Positions 26,270 through 34,649 of a stretch of DNA of 64,000 nucleotides are shown one piece after another. The position numbers were made by a program, and so were the translations under genes. Position 1 is the first letter of the stretch. Every line of letters begins with the position of its first letter. The notes beneath the pieces were generated by a model. It saw only the letters and a list, made by a program, of their open reading frames with translations. It searched no databases and was not told the origin of the DNA. Source of the stretch: Macrococcoides bohemicum (GTDB taxonomy: Bacteria; Bacillota; Bacilli; Staphylococcales; Staphylococcaceae). The stretch spans positions 1 to 64,000 of the forward strand of contig NZ_PZJG01000007.1 in the NCBI RefSeq assembly GCF_003259675.1, in the 5' to 3' direction.

Positions 26270-26575
26270 TTAAATATATTTCTTAATTAATTCAGCCTCT
26301 TCTTTGTATCCTCTTCTTTCTAGTTCTTTTACATAAACTGGCCATGGTGGTATGTTACTCATATACGGTTGAGAATCTGAGCCAGTATATAATCCGCCAC
26401 CTGGGCCGGTGTATAATCCGCCACCTGGGCCAGTATATAATCCACCACCTGGGCCAGTGTATAATCCACCACCTGGGCCAGTGTACATTCCTCCACCTGG
26501 GCCAGTATACATTCCTCCACCTGGTCCGGTATATAACCCTCCACCTGGTCCAGTGTATTTATTTCTAATCCACAT
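26270..26575 (-). CDS. Small tandem-repeat protein built of (L/M)YTGPGGG units
   Basis: The 101-residue product starts [13 protein letters not shown] after a strong GGAGG site (ATG 26575; an earlier in-frame ATG has none). Residues about 7-70 are eight consecutive 8-residue units Y-T-G-P-G-G-G-(L/M), and the C-terminus is a normal globular-looking tail ([20 protein letters not shown]). The DNA repeat is 24 bp with silent changes between units, so the amino-acid pattern is kept by selection. No signal peptide or membrane segment. I do not know a function; similar GPGG repeat proteins occur as hypotheticals in Firmicutes. It is downstream of the XRE-ImmA gene on the same strand. Confidence 0.7.
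   Translation of the reverse strand: MWIRNKYTGPGGGLYTGPGGGMYTGPGGGMYTGPGGGLYTGPGGGLYTGPGGGLYTGPGGGLYTGSDSQPYMSNIPPWPVYVKELERRGYKEEAELIKKYI
26375..26560. repeat. 24-bp tandem repeat inside the TGPGGG gene
   Basis: About eight direct copies of a 24-bp unit with several third-position differences. Such arrays can gain or lose units by slippage, so copy number may differ among strains. Confidence 0.8.
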
Positions 26576-26739
26576 ATAAATCCCTCCATTTTTAAAAATT
26601 ATCAAATAATATTTTATTATACAATTGTCTTTATATACTTCTCTATTCAATAAAGTTTCTATCTGATAATATCTTTAATGAATAATGCTTCAAAAAACAT
26701 TAAATATAAAGTAGCAACTTAATTGATTAATCGCTAATT

Positions 26740-27906
26740 TTATTCATTCATTTTACTGAATGATTTCATTCTTAAATTTAGCTCAAGTTTATTTTTATGG
26801 TTAAAAATACTTTCCGATACATTGCACACTTCAGCTAACATACTTTGTGGAATATATAGATTATAATCTTCCATAATTCTTCTTTTTATTTCTGAACCTT
26901 CCATTACCTTCTCATCAATTAATAATTCGATTGCTTGTGATAATGCAAGTGGTTCAGAACATGGTGTGTCTCTATCAAGAGGTTCAGGATTTCTCAAATT
27001 ATGATAGCTCATATATCTATACAATTTGGTCTTTTCTTGAATACTAATTATGCCAAGCTGATGACCCCTTTCAATCATAGCTGCTAATGACACATTCCAC
27101 TTTTTTTTAAGAGTTAATAAGTTATCTATATTAATAACAATATTTTTTAAATCCTTACTAAATTTTTCTTTAGGCAATAAAAATGCAGATGCAAATGAGT
27201 TTGCTTCTTTTTCCATCTCTTTGTATTCTTCTTTAGACAGCTCTTCCGGAACATAATCATTGTGTAGAATCCAATGCCCTAACTCATGTGCTATGCTGAA
27301 CTGTTGTCTAAAAAATGAACGAGGATTCCCTGTAACAATACTAAAATAACTTTTACCATTAAGAACTGTTGTCGCACTAAATGCATCTACCTTGTCTTCA
27401 TCATAACCAAATTTAACAGCAATTATTCCCATTAGTTCTACTACTTCTAGCATATCTTCAATTGGATCATCATCGATTCCCATATCATTTCTTAATTGCA
27501 TGGTAATTTTCTCATAATTAATATCATTACTTATAGGAGCTAAGTCTTCATAATTAATTAATTTTGGAAACTCTACATATTGATCTAAGAAATCTCTAAC
27601 AATGATTGAATACTTAAGTAAATACTCAGCTGGTATTTTGGACTTCTTAGTTGCTGTTAATCTTGAACGAAAGAAAGTTCCTTTACTTTCAAAATCAAAA
27701 TTTTCTTCACAATAAAAGAACTCTCTAGGAAACCCCAAAATACCATTCAGTTTTAATGATTTTTCGGCGGTTGGATCTGCCATTCCATTTTCATATTTCG
27801 AAATCATTTGTTTAGAAATGTTTAGTTGCTCAGCAAGTTCAGTGATCGACATTTTGTTATATAATCTTGCTTCTTTTAATCTCTTACCATTAAAAGATGA
27901 ATTCAT
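26740..27906 (-). CDS. XRE-type regulator fused to ImmA/IrrE metallopeptidase
   Basis: A 388-residue protein. Residues about 5-60 form a helix-turn-helix of XRE type (ITELAEQLNISKQMISKYENG). The ImmA/IrrE zinc peptidase follows, with HELGHW (His207, Glu208, His211) and downstream E-K-E-A-N-S-F-A-S-A-F-L-L-P as third-ligand region. In ICEBs1 and relatives such proteins cut repressors to induce mobile elements; fused forms often guard toxins or defence genes. It lies 20 bases after the next gene upstream (27927-28619) and probably shares its transcript. Confidence 0.85.
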   Translation of the reverse strand: MNSSFNGKRLKEARLYNKMSITELAEQLNISKQMISKYENGMADPTAEKSLKLNGILGFPREFFYCEENFDFESKGTFFRSRLTATKKSKIPAEYLLKYSIIVRDFLDQYVEFPKLINYEDLAPISNDINYEKITMQLRNDMGIDDDPIEDMLEVVELMGIIAVKFGYDEDKVDAFSATTVLNGKSYFSIVTGNPRSFFRQQFSIAHELGHWILHNDYVPEELSKEEYKEMEKEANSFASAFLLPKEKFSKDLKNIVINIDNLLTLKKKWNVSLAAMIERGHQLGIISIQEKTKLYRYMSYHNLRNPEPLDRDTPCSEPLALSQAIELLIDEKVMEGSEIKRRIMEDYNLYIPQSMLAEVCNVSESIFNHKNKLELNLRMKSFSKMNE

Positions 27907-27926
27907 TCTTCTTCACCCTATACATA

Positions 27927-28619
27927 TTATTTCTTCAAACCAAAAATCCTTTGTTTTTGCTGTTTTTTCCTAGTGATATTAACATCTGTTTCTTTACGAG
28001 GAGGTTCAACATTTTCTTGCTCATTAGATAAATCATTATATTGTGGTTCTATTAAATGAGATAAATTTTCATCATCAACAAGCTGTTGATCATCATTGTA
28101 TAAATGGGCAATGAATTCACTAGAAGTAAACGAGCATAAGATTACCTTCTCAGGTATAATTTCCATTTTCTCGAAAAGCTCTTCAGCCAATGTATCATAC
28201 TGTACTTTAAGATCATTTTCAATTTCAAATTCTTGAAATAACTCTCCCTGCTTAGGTTTCTTATAACCATTAGCGACATTTGCAACTGTAGCATAATGTC
28301 CTTGCCATGGATGTTTCATAATATTTTTGAAATTAGGCTTTCTAAACACTAAAAATAACTCTTTGGTATCCTCAACGTATGCACCGACTGCTGTCCAAAA
28401 TGCACCTCTATAAATCGGTATAGATTTAAAACCAACTCTTGTGCTGTCATTTATAAATTTATTGTAAATAATATCCCATTTAGCAATGCCTCTAGAATTA
28501 CTAACGTTTAATTCGTTTTTCTTACCAATACTTTCTTCATATTCTCTTAATGCTTCTTCATCATTATTAACACAAGTGTTCACTAAATGTTTCAATAACC
28601 TTGAATTTGTATCAATCAT
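27927..28619 (-). CDS. Uncharacterised protein paired with the XRE-ImmA gene
   Basis: I do not recognise a named family with confidence (a DUF5986-like protein is possible). The 230 residues start at ATG 28619 after GAGGGGGAAG; an earlier ATG has no ribosome site. The central part (YRGAFWTAVGAYVEDTKELF, VFRKPNF, HYATVANVANG) is compact and alpha/beta-like, while the last 50 residues are rich in N, E, K and Q and probably disordered. No signal or membrane part. The immediate XRE-ImmA neighbour suggests it is a toxin, target or partner; that is inference. Confidence 0.6.
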   Translation of the reverse strand: MIDTNSRLLKHLVNTCVNNDEEALREYEESIGKKNELNVSNSRGIAKWDIIYNKFINDSTRVGFKSIPIYRGAFWTAVGAYVEDTKELFLVFRKPNFKNIMKHPWQGHYATVANVANGYKKPKQGELFQEFEIENDLKVQYDTLAEELFEKMEIIPEKVILCSFTSSEFIAHLYNDDQQLVDDENLSHLIEPQYNDLSNEQENVEPPRKETDVNITRKKQQKQRIFGLKK

Positions 28620-28781
28620 ATTCTTCCCCCTCGGTTTTATTATTATCATCATATCACATTTAGAATATTTTTAAAATAAATAATATTATTTTGTATTTTA
28701 TATTAAAAAAGTCAACTAAGTGTATTGTGTAAAATGTGATTAAAATTATTTAAATTGTGTAAATATAACTTTAAATGATAA

Positions 28782-29978
28782 TCAATCTATTAAACATTTC
28801 TCTAGATCCATTAATAATAACTTGTAATTATTTCTATGCCATTCTAATAATTTATTTCTAATCTCATCAAAATTGTTATTGATTGACTTTTCACTTGAGT
28901 AATCTAGGTCAAAAACATTTATAGTAGTCTGGAACTCTAAAGGTCGTTTCAATTCAAAATTTCGATGTTCATTTAATTGATTTCTTACTGTTCTGTTTTC
29001 AAAGTCAATCGTGAGTTTAAGGTTTGTAGGCAATATAAAACCTTTTGACTCATAATTATCAGATCCTATCTCATAGTGAATATTGTATTTTGCCATTTGG
29101 TGGTTAAATAACTGAAAATAGAACATCTTAGATGTTACTTTTTTATTAATAATATATTGCAGTTTATTATTTAGTATTTCTGAACCGAATAATTCGATTC
29201 CCATTTCATTTAGAAATTTTTCAATTTTATCAGACAAAACCGCTAATTGTTCATTCCCTTTATGATAAATATCACTCAAATCATTTGAATACTTACTGTT
29301 AAAGTTAGTCCACTCAACTTCTAATTCCATAGCTTCCTCCTTAATATATTCATTAATGTACTTAACAAATTCATTTAAAATAAAATAATGTCTATACTCC
29401 ATATTCTTTTGCGGAATCTCTGAAAATACTTCAGCAAGTGATTCATAAGTAATTTCTGTTTGATGCTTCTCTTCATCTATTAAATCACTTATGTCTTTTA
29501 AATCTTTCCTACCGCTTAATTCCTTACTCCATGATGGTGCCAACAGAACTGTAACTACATGTTGTGAGTTATTGGAATCCAACATAAACTGAATATTAGA
29601 TAAGTTATTATGATAATCATTAAGTTGATCATTATGTAGGGCAGCAAAAATTTTATTTTCTATACCAATAATTACTTCATTAATTTGTATTACAATATCT
29701 ACTCTTCGCATATTGTTCAGGACGTATTCTCTTGTAACAACGACGTCTGTATAATCTAAATCCTCAATAACTTTATCATTTAAAAATGTGCTTAAAAAAG
29801 CTTTCAACGGTACATCAGATTTTATTCGTTTAGGATCTAATAAAAAGGCTAACCAATTACTGATTATATTTTCTTTGGATTCGATACCAAATATCTTTGC
29901 GATTGATTCAGAATGAACTTTTTCATCTACCACTGGGATATTATTTAGCATTTCTAAATAGCGCTCAATTGATGCCAT
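28782..29978 (-). CDS. PD-(D/E)XK nuclease superfamily protein (PDDEXK_4 type)
   Basis: A 398-residue cytosolic protein. The nuclease core is in the first third: RRVDIVIQ (Asp94), IGIENKI (Glu107-x-Lys109) and HNDQLNDYH, the order typical of the PDDEXK_4 group. The C-terminal half is a separate domain (KMFYFQLFNHQMAKYNIHYE and ESKGFILPTNLKL). It is 18 bases downstream of the EVE/HNH gene and likely in one operon with it. A diverged, broken copy of its C-terminal half lies at 20378-20835. Most relatives come from defence islands; the DNA target is unknown. Confidence 0.75.
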   Translation of the reverse strand: MASIERYLEMLNNIPVVDEKVHSESIAKIFGIESKENIISNWLAFLLDPKRIKSDVPLKAFLSTFLNDKVIEDLDYTDVVVTREYVLNNMRRVDIVIQINEVIIGIENKIFAALHNDQLNDYHNNLSNIQFMLDSNNSQHVVTVLLAPSWSKELSGRKDLKDISDLIDEEKHQTEITYESLAEVFSEIPQKNMEYRHYFILNEFVKYINEYIKEEAMELEVEWTNFNSKYSNDLSDIYHKGNEQLAVLSDKIEKFLNEMGIELFGSEILNNKLQYIINKKVTSKMFYFQLFNHQMAKYNIHYEIGSDNYESKGFILPTNLKLTIDFENRTVRNQLNEHRNFELKRPLEFQTTINVFDLDYSSEKSINNNFDEIRNKLLEWHRNNYKLLLMDLEKCLID

Positions 29979-29996
29979 GTGTATTTCTCCTCAACA

Positions 29997-30791
29997 TTAT
30001 TTAGCATTGTGTTTTATGGTTTGCTTCAATTCTTCGATTGTTAATGGTTGTTCCTTTTTTCTATGTACCATCTTATGACAATTTGAGCATAATGGCACTA
30101 AATCTGTTGTGGGGTCAACTATAATTTCTTCTTTTATGCTATACATAGGTTTTATATGATGAATCTCGATAAATCCCTTACCGATCTCTCCATAGATTTC
30201 TTCATAATTAAAACCACAACATCTACATGTTATACCATGTATTTCAATCGCTTTTTTTCTTAGCTTTTGATTACGTTCATATTTTGTTCCATATTGCTGT
30301 ATTATCTTGCCCTCTTTATAAATAACGCTCTCTAACAAGTTTTCTTCAGATAGAGATTCTTCAGTATCTGAAGATAAATGTCTCAAAACAAAATCTAATA
30401 GCTCTCCTTTTAACATACGTGGTCCTTGGACTGCACCTTTCATGCCATTCTCTTGTAATGCTTTTAGGTTTAACGAACTCTCATCAAGTTCATTAACTAA
30501 CTCCAACTCCATATGATTTCCATAATCGACATAATTCTCTCCATTGATAACAAATGTTCTATCGTCTATGGTTACTTTGGGTTTATTAACCGCTTTGATT
30601 TTACATACATACTTAATACATGAATATGGGGCTGATACATAAATTAATACCATGTCCCCTACTTCAGCTGACTTAAGGTTCCTACTTTGCTTCCAATCAA
30701 TAGATTGCAATGCTTGAAAAGCACCAATTACATCGTACGATTTTATATTGCAAGGTATAATCCAATACTTCAATGTGTCCGATTCCCCCAT
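29997..30791 (-). CDS. EVE/PUA-like domain plus HNH endonuclease (modification-dependent restriction type)
   Basis: The 264 residues have two parts. Residues about 7-130 look like an EVE/PUA-fold reader (YWIIPCNIKSYD, IDWKQSRNLKSAEVGDMVLI then YVSAP). Residues about 165-245 are an HNH nuclease: zinc cysteines C189/C192 (TCRCCGF), His211-His212 (EIHHIKP), Asn237 and C235/C238 with H239 (CSNCHKMVH). A base-reader joined to HNH is the layout of McrA-like type IV restriction enzymes that cut modified DNA. Its ATG overlaps the stop of the upstream GIY-YIG gene by one base. The EVE call is by pattern, the HNH call is firm. Confidence 0.78.
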   Translation of the reverse strand: MGESDTLKYWIIPCNIKSYDVIGAFQALQSIDWKQSRNLKSAEVGDMVLIYVSAPYSCIKYVCKIKAVNKPKVTIDDRTFVINGENYVDYGNHMELELVNELDESSLNLKALQENGMKGAVQGPRMLKGELLDFVLRHLSSDTEESLSEENLLESVIYKEGKIIQQYGTKYERNQKLRKKAIEIHGITCRCCGFNYEEIYGEIGKGFIEIHHIKPMYSIKEEIIVDPTTDLVPLCSNCHKMVHRKKEQPLTIEELKQTIKHNAK

Positions 30792-31655
30792 TATATTAAT
30801 TTGAGTACTTCGCCTAGCATTCTTCCATCAGATGTTTTCCAACTAACATTTCCATTTACGCTATTACCACTAACAAATTTAGCTGCACCCGAAGGACTCT
30901 TAAATAAGATGTCATTTATCACATAGTTATTCATATCTATATCATCAGCATATTTTTCTCGTTGTATCCTGACTTTATCACCACCAACTTCACTAATACT
31001 AGGTGATAGTTGGCTTCCTTTTAATAATACAAAACCTTCTGAAGTGCGACGCCCCATTGCTCTCACACCTTTTACTTCATATACAAAACCAGGCTCTAAA
31101 ACATCTCGTTCTTCATCATTCATAATTTTCTCAAATACTTTATATCCTAATGCGCCCATAACAATTTTTGCATTATCCAAAAAATCTTCGAGTTCAGATT
31201 GCTTTTCCTCCGTAACATTACCTATGTTAGGTATATTACCGTTCTTAACTTCATATCTGTTACTCTCTTTTGCTATATTAACCATTCTGTGTTCTAGATA
31301 GCTTATTTCAGTAGGTCCAAATGAATTGTTAGACGTTGTTACTGCTACAGCTTCAGTCCAGTAATCTTTAGTCGTATCGTTTTTGTGTTCATTGATTCGA
31401 TATAAAAGTCCTTCACCATTCGATCTAAAGCTTGCTTGTCCAATATAAACACTGTCTTTTTCATTATCATCCCTTGATCCAAAAAAGAAAATATATGCCT
31501 GATTGCTTTAGCTCTTTCCGATTAGAAATACGTTCAACTTTTGTTTGTGGAACCTTGAATATTACTCCGGTCCAATTAGCAAGTGTACATTTGATACGTC
31601 CATTAACATCCCCATCTATTAAATACAGATTGATATTCTTCCCTCGTTTGACCAT
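30791..31655 (-). pseudogene. GIY-YIG nuclease with C-terminal DUF4357, split by a one-base frameshift
   Basis: From ATG 31655 (AAGGAG upstream) the frame reads MVKRGKNINLYLIDGDVNG to GIYFLF and then stops. Removing one T from the six-T run (A6 on the + strand, 31481-31486) restores GSRDDNEKDSVYIGQASFRS, so GIY...YIG becomes complete, and reading continues through TEISYLEHRMVNIAKESN into a DUF4357-type end (GRRTSEGFVLLKGSQLSPS, SPSGAAKFVSGNSVNG). The full protein would be about 287 residues. A fragment from ATG 31285 could still be made as a DUF4357 piece of 164 residues. It may be a dead gene, a phase-variable switch or an assembly error. Confidence 0.78.
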
Positions 31656-31758
31656 AATTATTTGCTCCTTAAAATAAATGTACTTTTTCAATAATATTAT
31701 CTCATATGCATAGTCATTTGATATGATATAAATATTAAATTATGAAGGAGCAGGGATA

Positions 31759-32589
31759 ATGTCACAAATAAAACTGAATGATTTACTTGGTTTTACAGAA
31801 GAAGAAATGTATCATGTGAAAATCAAGTTCAACCAATCAAATGGCTTTGTTGATCCTATGGAAGTATTTAAGCAAAACCCAGAAGAAGTGAATACACAAT
31901 GGCTATTTTGGAGAAACAAATCGAGATACTTTAATGTAGGTCAGACAGCAGTATGTTTACTCAAGCTTTCATACGATACGTGGTTACTTACGACGATTAA
32001 GAAAGTGACTAAAGAACTAGATGTATTAGAAGGTATCAATTATGAAGGTGTTGAACTGCAGCAATACGAAAAATATTATGGTCGAGTTATCATCAAGTTT
32101 AAGAAATCTTTCATGGCACAGGGACGTTTTTATAAAGATTTACATCAAGAGTTAATCGTTCAACAGATATTACCTACAATCTATGACGGTGATGACTTCC
32201 CTGGTTATGACAAGGTCAAACTATCATATCAGCAACTCGCAACGATTATTCATCGTGGTAAACGTGACTGGCTAGCCGCCCTTGAAAATCAAAAAGCAGT
32301 TTATCTTATCACCGATAAAAGTAATGGAAAGTTATATGTAGGATCAGCAACGAGTATGAGTAAGATGTTGCTAACAAGATGGTCTAACTATGTAGCTAAT
32401 GGTCATGGTGGTAATAAAGAGTTAGTAGCACTAGTTGAAGAAAAAGGCTTTGATTATGTTAAAGAAAATTTTCAGTATACGATACTTGAGAACTATAATG
32501 GTAAAGTTGATGATAAGTTGGTGCTTCAAAGAGAATCATACTGGAAAGAAGCTTTGCAAAGTCGACAGTTTGGTTATAATTCGAATTAA
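31759..32589 (+). CDS. GIY-YIG nuclease family protein with novel N-terminal domain
   Basis: A 276-residue protein. The C-terminal third is a GIY-YIG domain: VYLITDKSNGKLYVGSAT (181-198), then RWSNYVANGHGGNKEL, a spacing typical of the family, and ENFQYTILE near 247 with the likely catalytic Glu. The N-terminal 170 residues form an uncharacterised domain seen with such nucleases. AAGGAG precedes ATG 31759. It is divergent from the minus-strand nuclease cluster with about 100 bases between, which suggests a shared regulatory region. Defence or element maintenance are both possible. Confidence 0.78.
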   Translation: MSQIKLNDLLGFTEEEMYHVKIKFNQSNGFVDPMEVFKQNPEEVNTQWLFWRNKSRYFNVGQTAVCLLKLSYDTWLLTTIKKVTKELDVLEGINYEGVELQQYEKYYGRVIIKFKKSFMAQGRFYKDLHQELIVQQILPTIYDGDDFPGYDKVKLSYQQLATIIHRGKRDWLAALENQKAVYLITDKSNGKLYVGSATSMSKMLLTRWSNYVANGHGGNKELVALVEEKGFDYVKENFQYTILENYNGKVDDKLVLQRESYWKEALQSRQFGYNSN

Positions 32590-32608
32590 AATGTCTCTAT
32601 ACAACTAA

Positions 32609-32635
32609 AAAGACATGTCAAATCGACATGTCTTT
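32609..32635. terminator. Terminator after the GIY-YIG gene
   Basis: AAAGACATGTC (32609-32619) pairs perfectly with GACATGTCTTT (32625-32635), 20 bases past the stop codon. Confidence 0.75.
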
Positions 32636-32996
32636 CGCCTCTATTCGCATAGTTAGACACAGCAGGGTAGGGTTTCCCTTATTCAGCATATATAATTATT
32701 CCTAGTTAATTTTTTAAATGTAATTTTACGAATTAGTTCATACAAAATTTCTTTCTTAATCATTAATAACATCAAGAATTAGTTTTTGTTGTTCCTATGT
32801 TACTTCCTTATCCTCGAGTAAAAGATTTTTAGCAGTTGTTTATTAATTTTGAAATCAATTGTAATCATATTATCGATTTCTAATGTAAAATAACATCCTA
32901 AAAACCTTATCATTTATGATAACTTTCAGCGTATCGTTAGAGAGTGAGGTATTTTGATTAACATTTTGTTCCTTTAGCTATTCATATATTATCACT
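32636..32996. other. Gap holding att copy 5
   Basis: About 360 bases without a gene. Apart from the att repeat at 32909-32922 I see only AT-rich sequence with frequent stops in all frames. Confidence 0.6.
32909..32922 (+). repeat. SCC-type att copy 5
   Basis: ATCATTTATGATAA is identical to the core of copy 4 and differs from rlmH by one base. The right flank CTTTCAGCGTATCG is close to those of copies 2 and 4. With the rlmH site it brackets the 19.4-kb metal-resistance segment. Confidence 0.8.
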
Positions 32997-34397
32997 AGTG
33001 TTGCATAAATAAAGACTGAAATTTCTGAAACTAATTTTTCTTCGAAAATTTAAAAATTGAAAACACCTGATTAAAGGTAGTAATCATCCATTTTTTTTGA
33101 CTATAAAATTTCCATTGGTATAGCGATAAAATATCTTTGTGTTAAGGTACGTTATCACTGATTCTTCGAATCCATAGATGGCTACTTTTCCATATTGAAG
33201 CTTTAATTAACCGTGTAATTTGGAGTATATTCTTTTTACTATTTGTACTTAATTTAGAAATTACATTTAAGCAGTAAACTATCATCGCAATATAGACCTG
33301 ATTAGCTACAGCTGTTTCAGAATGGCCATAGAATGTTTTAACGTTTAAATGTTGCTTAATCCATTTGAAGAATAGTTCAATCGACCAACGAGATTTATAT
33401 ATTTCACCAATCTTCTCCGGAGATAAATCAAATCTATTTGTGATTAAGACTAATTCATTACCTGATGAGTCTTTTACCAGTATTCTTCTAAAATAGTTTT
33501 CACTTCTGTTTAATGTGGTACCAACGACAACCATCTGTTCTGAGATTATATGACTGTTTTCATTGACTTCAAATGTTTCAATCACTCGATGTACTGCATT
33601 TTTACGAAGACGTGATACAAAAAAGTAACCATCATCAGTCATTTCATCAAACCTTTGATAATTAACATAACCTCTATCAAAGACGTAAAGACACTCTTTG
33701 TCATTAACAAACAGTTCTAGATGATTTTGGTCATTTTCACAAGCATTTGTTATATAAAAATTATCCGGATAACTATCACAATCAGGCATATGAACAAGTC
33801 TCAAATGTAATTTGACACCTGATTTTGTTTTACGAAATTTTGCCCATCGATGATTACGTAAGTTTAGCGGTAATGTGCTGGAATCAATTATCTTCAAAGG
33901 TGTTGTCAATTTTCTCTTTTGACTGAAATTATTTTTACAGTGAATTTGATCGAGTAACTCCAAAAATATATTTTGAAAGATTTCAGTCGGTACTTCTGCT
34001 AACTTCCTGCTTAATTGAGAATAGCTTATTGAAGTAAAACCAATGGTTTTCTGTAGTTCTTCTGAAAAGACACTATCACTTATAGCTCTTAAACTTTCAC
34101 TTTCAACTAACTGTGAAAATAATAGCAGCCTAATAAAAGATAATGTGTTTAACTTCTTTGTGTAGTGATCTAAATTAAGAATTGTTACTTGCTTTGAAAT
34201 TTTTTTAAAATCAATAGGAGATATCCATTGTTCAAATGATGATTTTCTAGTAAACTTATCCATAGGTTGTTCCTTTATTTTTGGATTTGGATGAGTATTA
34301 CTACCTCCAACCATTATAAAGGAATTTTTTTATACAGAAAATTAATTTTAGAAAATTCAATTCATAACCGAAGGTTACGTTATTTTTATGCAACACT
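32997..34397 (-). mobile_element. IS4-family insertion sequence, apparently complete
   Basis: The ends are AGTGTTGCATAAATAA (from 32997) and its near-inverse TTATTTTTATGCAACACT (34380-34397). The palindrome CACTAGTG is found at both junctions, so it may be part of the inverted repeats or a duplicated target. One intact transposase gene lies inside. It interrupts the gap next to att copy 5. Confidence 0.8.
33142..34263 (-). CDS. IS4-family DDE transposase
   Basis: A 373-residue transposase. The DDE residues are readable: D in IDSSTLPL, D in YVFDRGYVNYQRF and E in the Y-x2-R-x3-E-x6-K signature (YKSRWSIELFFKWIK). The N-terminal part (RLLLFSQLVESESLRAISD) is the DUF4372-like region of this group. 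ATG 34263 follows AAAGGAAC; a longer frame to 34314 lacks a ribosome site and crosses an unlikely leader. No stops or frameshifts, so it is probably active. Confidence 0.9.
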   Translation of the reverse strand: MDKFTRKSSFEQWISPIDFKKISKQVTILNLDHYTKKLNTLSFIRLLLFSQLVESESLRAISDSVFSEELQKTIGFTSISYSQLSRKLAEVPTEIFQNIFLELLDQIHCKNNFSQKRKLTTPLKIIDSSTLPLNLRNHRWAKFRKTKSGVKLHLRLVHMPDCDSYPDNFYITNACENDQNHLELFVNDKECLYVFDRGYVNYQRFDEMTDDGYFFVSRLRKNAVHRVIETFEVNENSHIISEQMVVVGTTLNRSENYFRRILVKDSSGNELVLITNRFDLSPEKIGEIYKSRWSIELFFKWIKQHLNVKTFYGHSETAVANQVYIAMIVYCLNVISKLSTNSKKNILQITRLIKASIWKSSHLWIRRISDNVP

Positions 34398-34649
34398 AGT
34401 GATATTAAAAGTGAGAGCTAAAATTTTCTAGTTCTCATTTAATGTTTATATTGCATCTAATTCAATTAATAATTACATATATAGAACATTTGTATAATTA
34501 ACGGTCGTTTTTTGAACTTAATCTTGCATGTATTTTTTGTCATATTAAATACTCATTTTATGCACGAATTCTCGAAAATTATAATCTAGTCTAATACATA
34601 AAGGAATGACAAGTTCTTTATTAAAAGGAGAAAGAAGGGATTGTAAAGT
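34398..34649. other. Upstream region of mco
   Basis: AT-rich region between the IS end and mco. No cop box (TACAnnTGTA) is visible, so mco is probably not a direct CopY target; control by the two-component system at 37254-39306 is one option. A strong AAAGGAGAAAG site precedes the mco start. Confidence 0.45.

Noticed and set aside
26375..26560. CRISPR array
   Set aside because: The 24-bp units are directly adjacent with no spacers and encode protein repeats.
26344..26568. Open frames on the + strand and in the second minus frame across the TGPGGG repeat
   Set aside because: They arise from the 24-bp repeat itself, lack ribosome sites and give low-complexity products.
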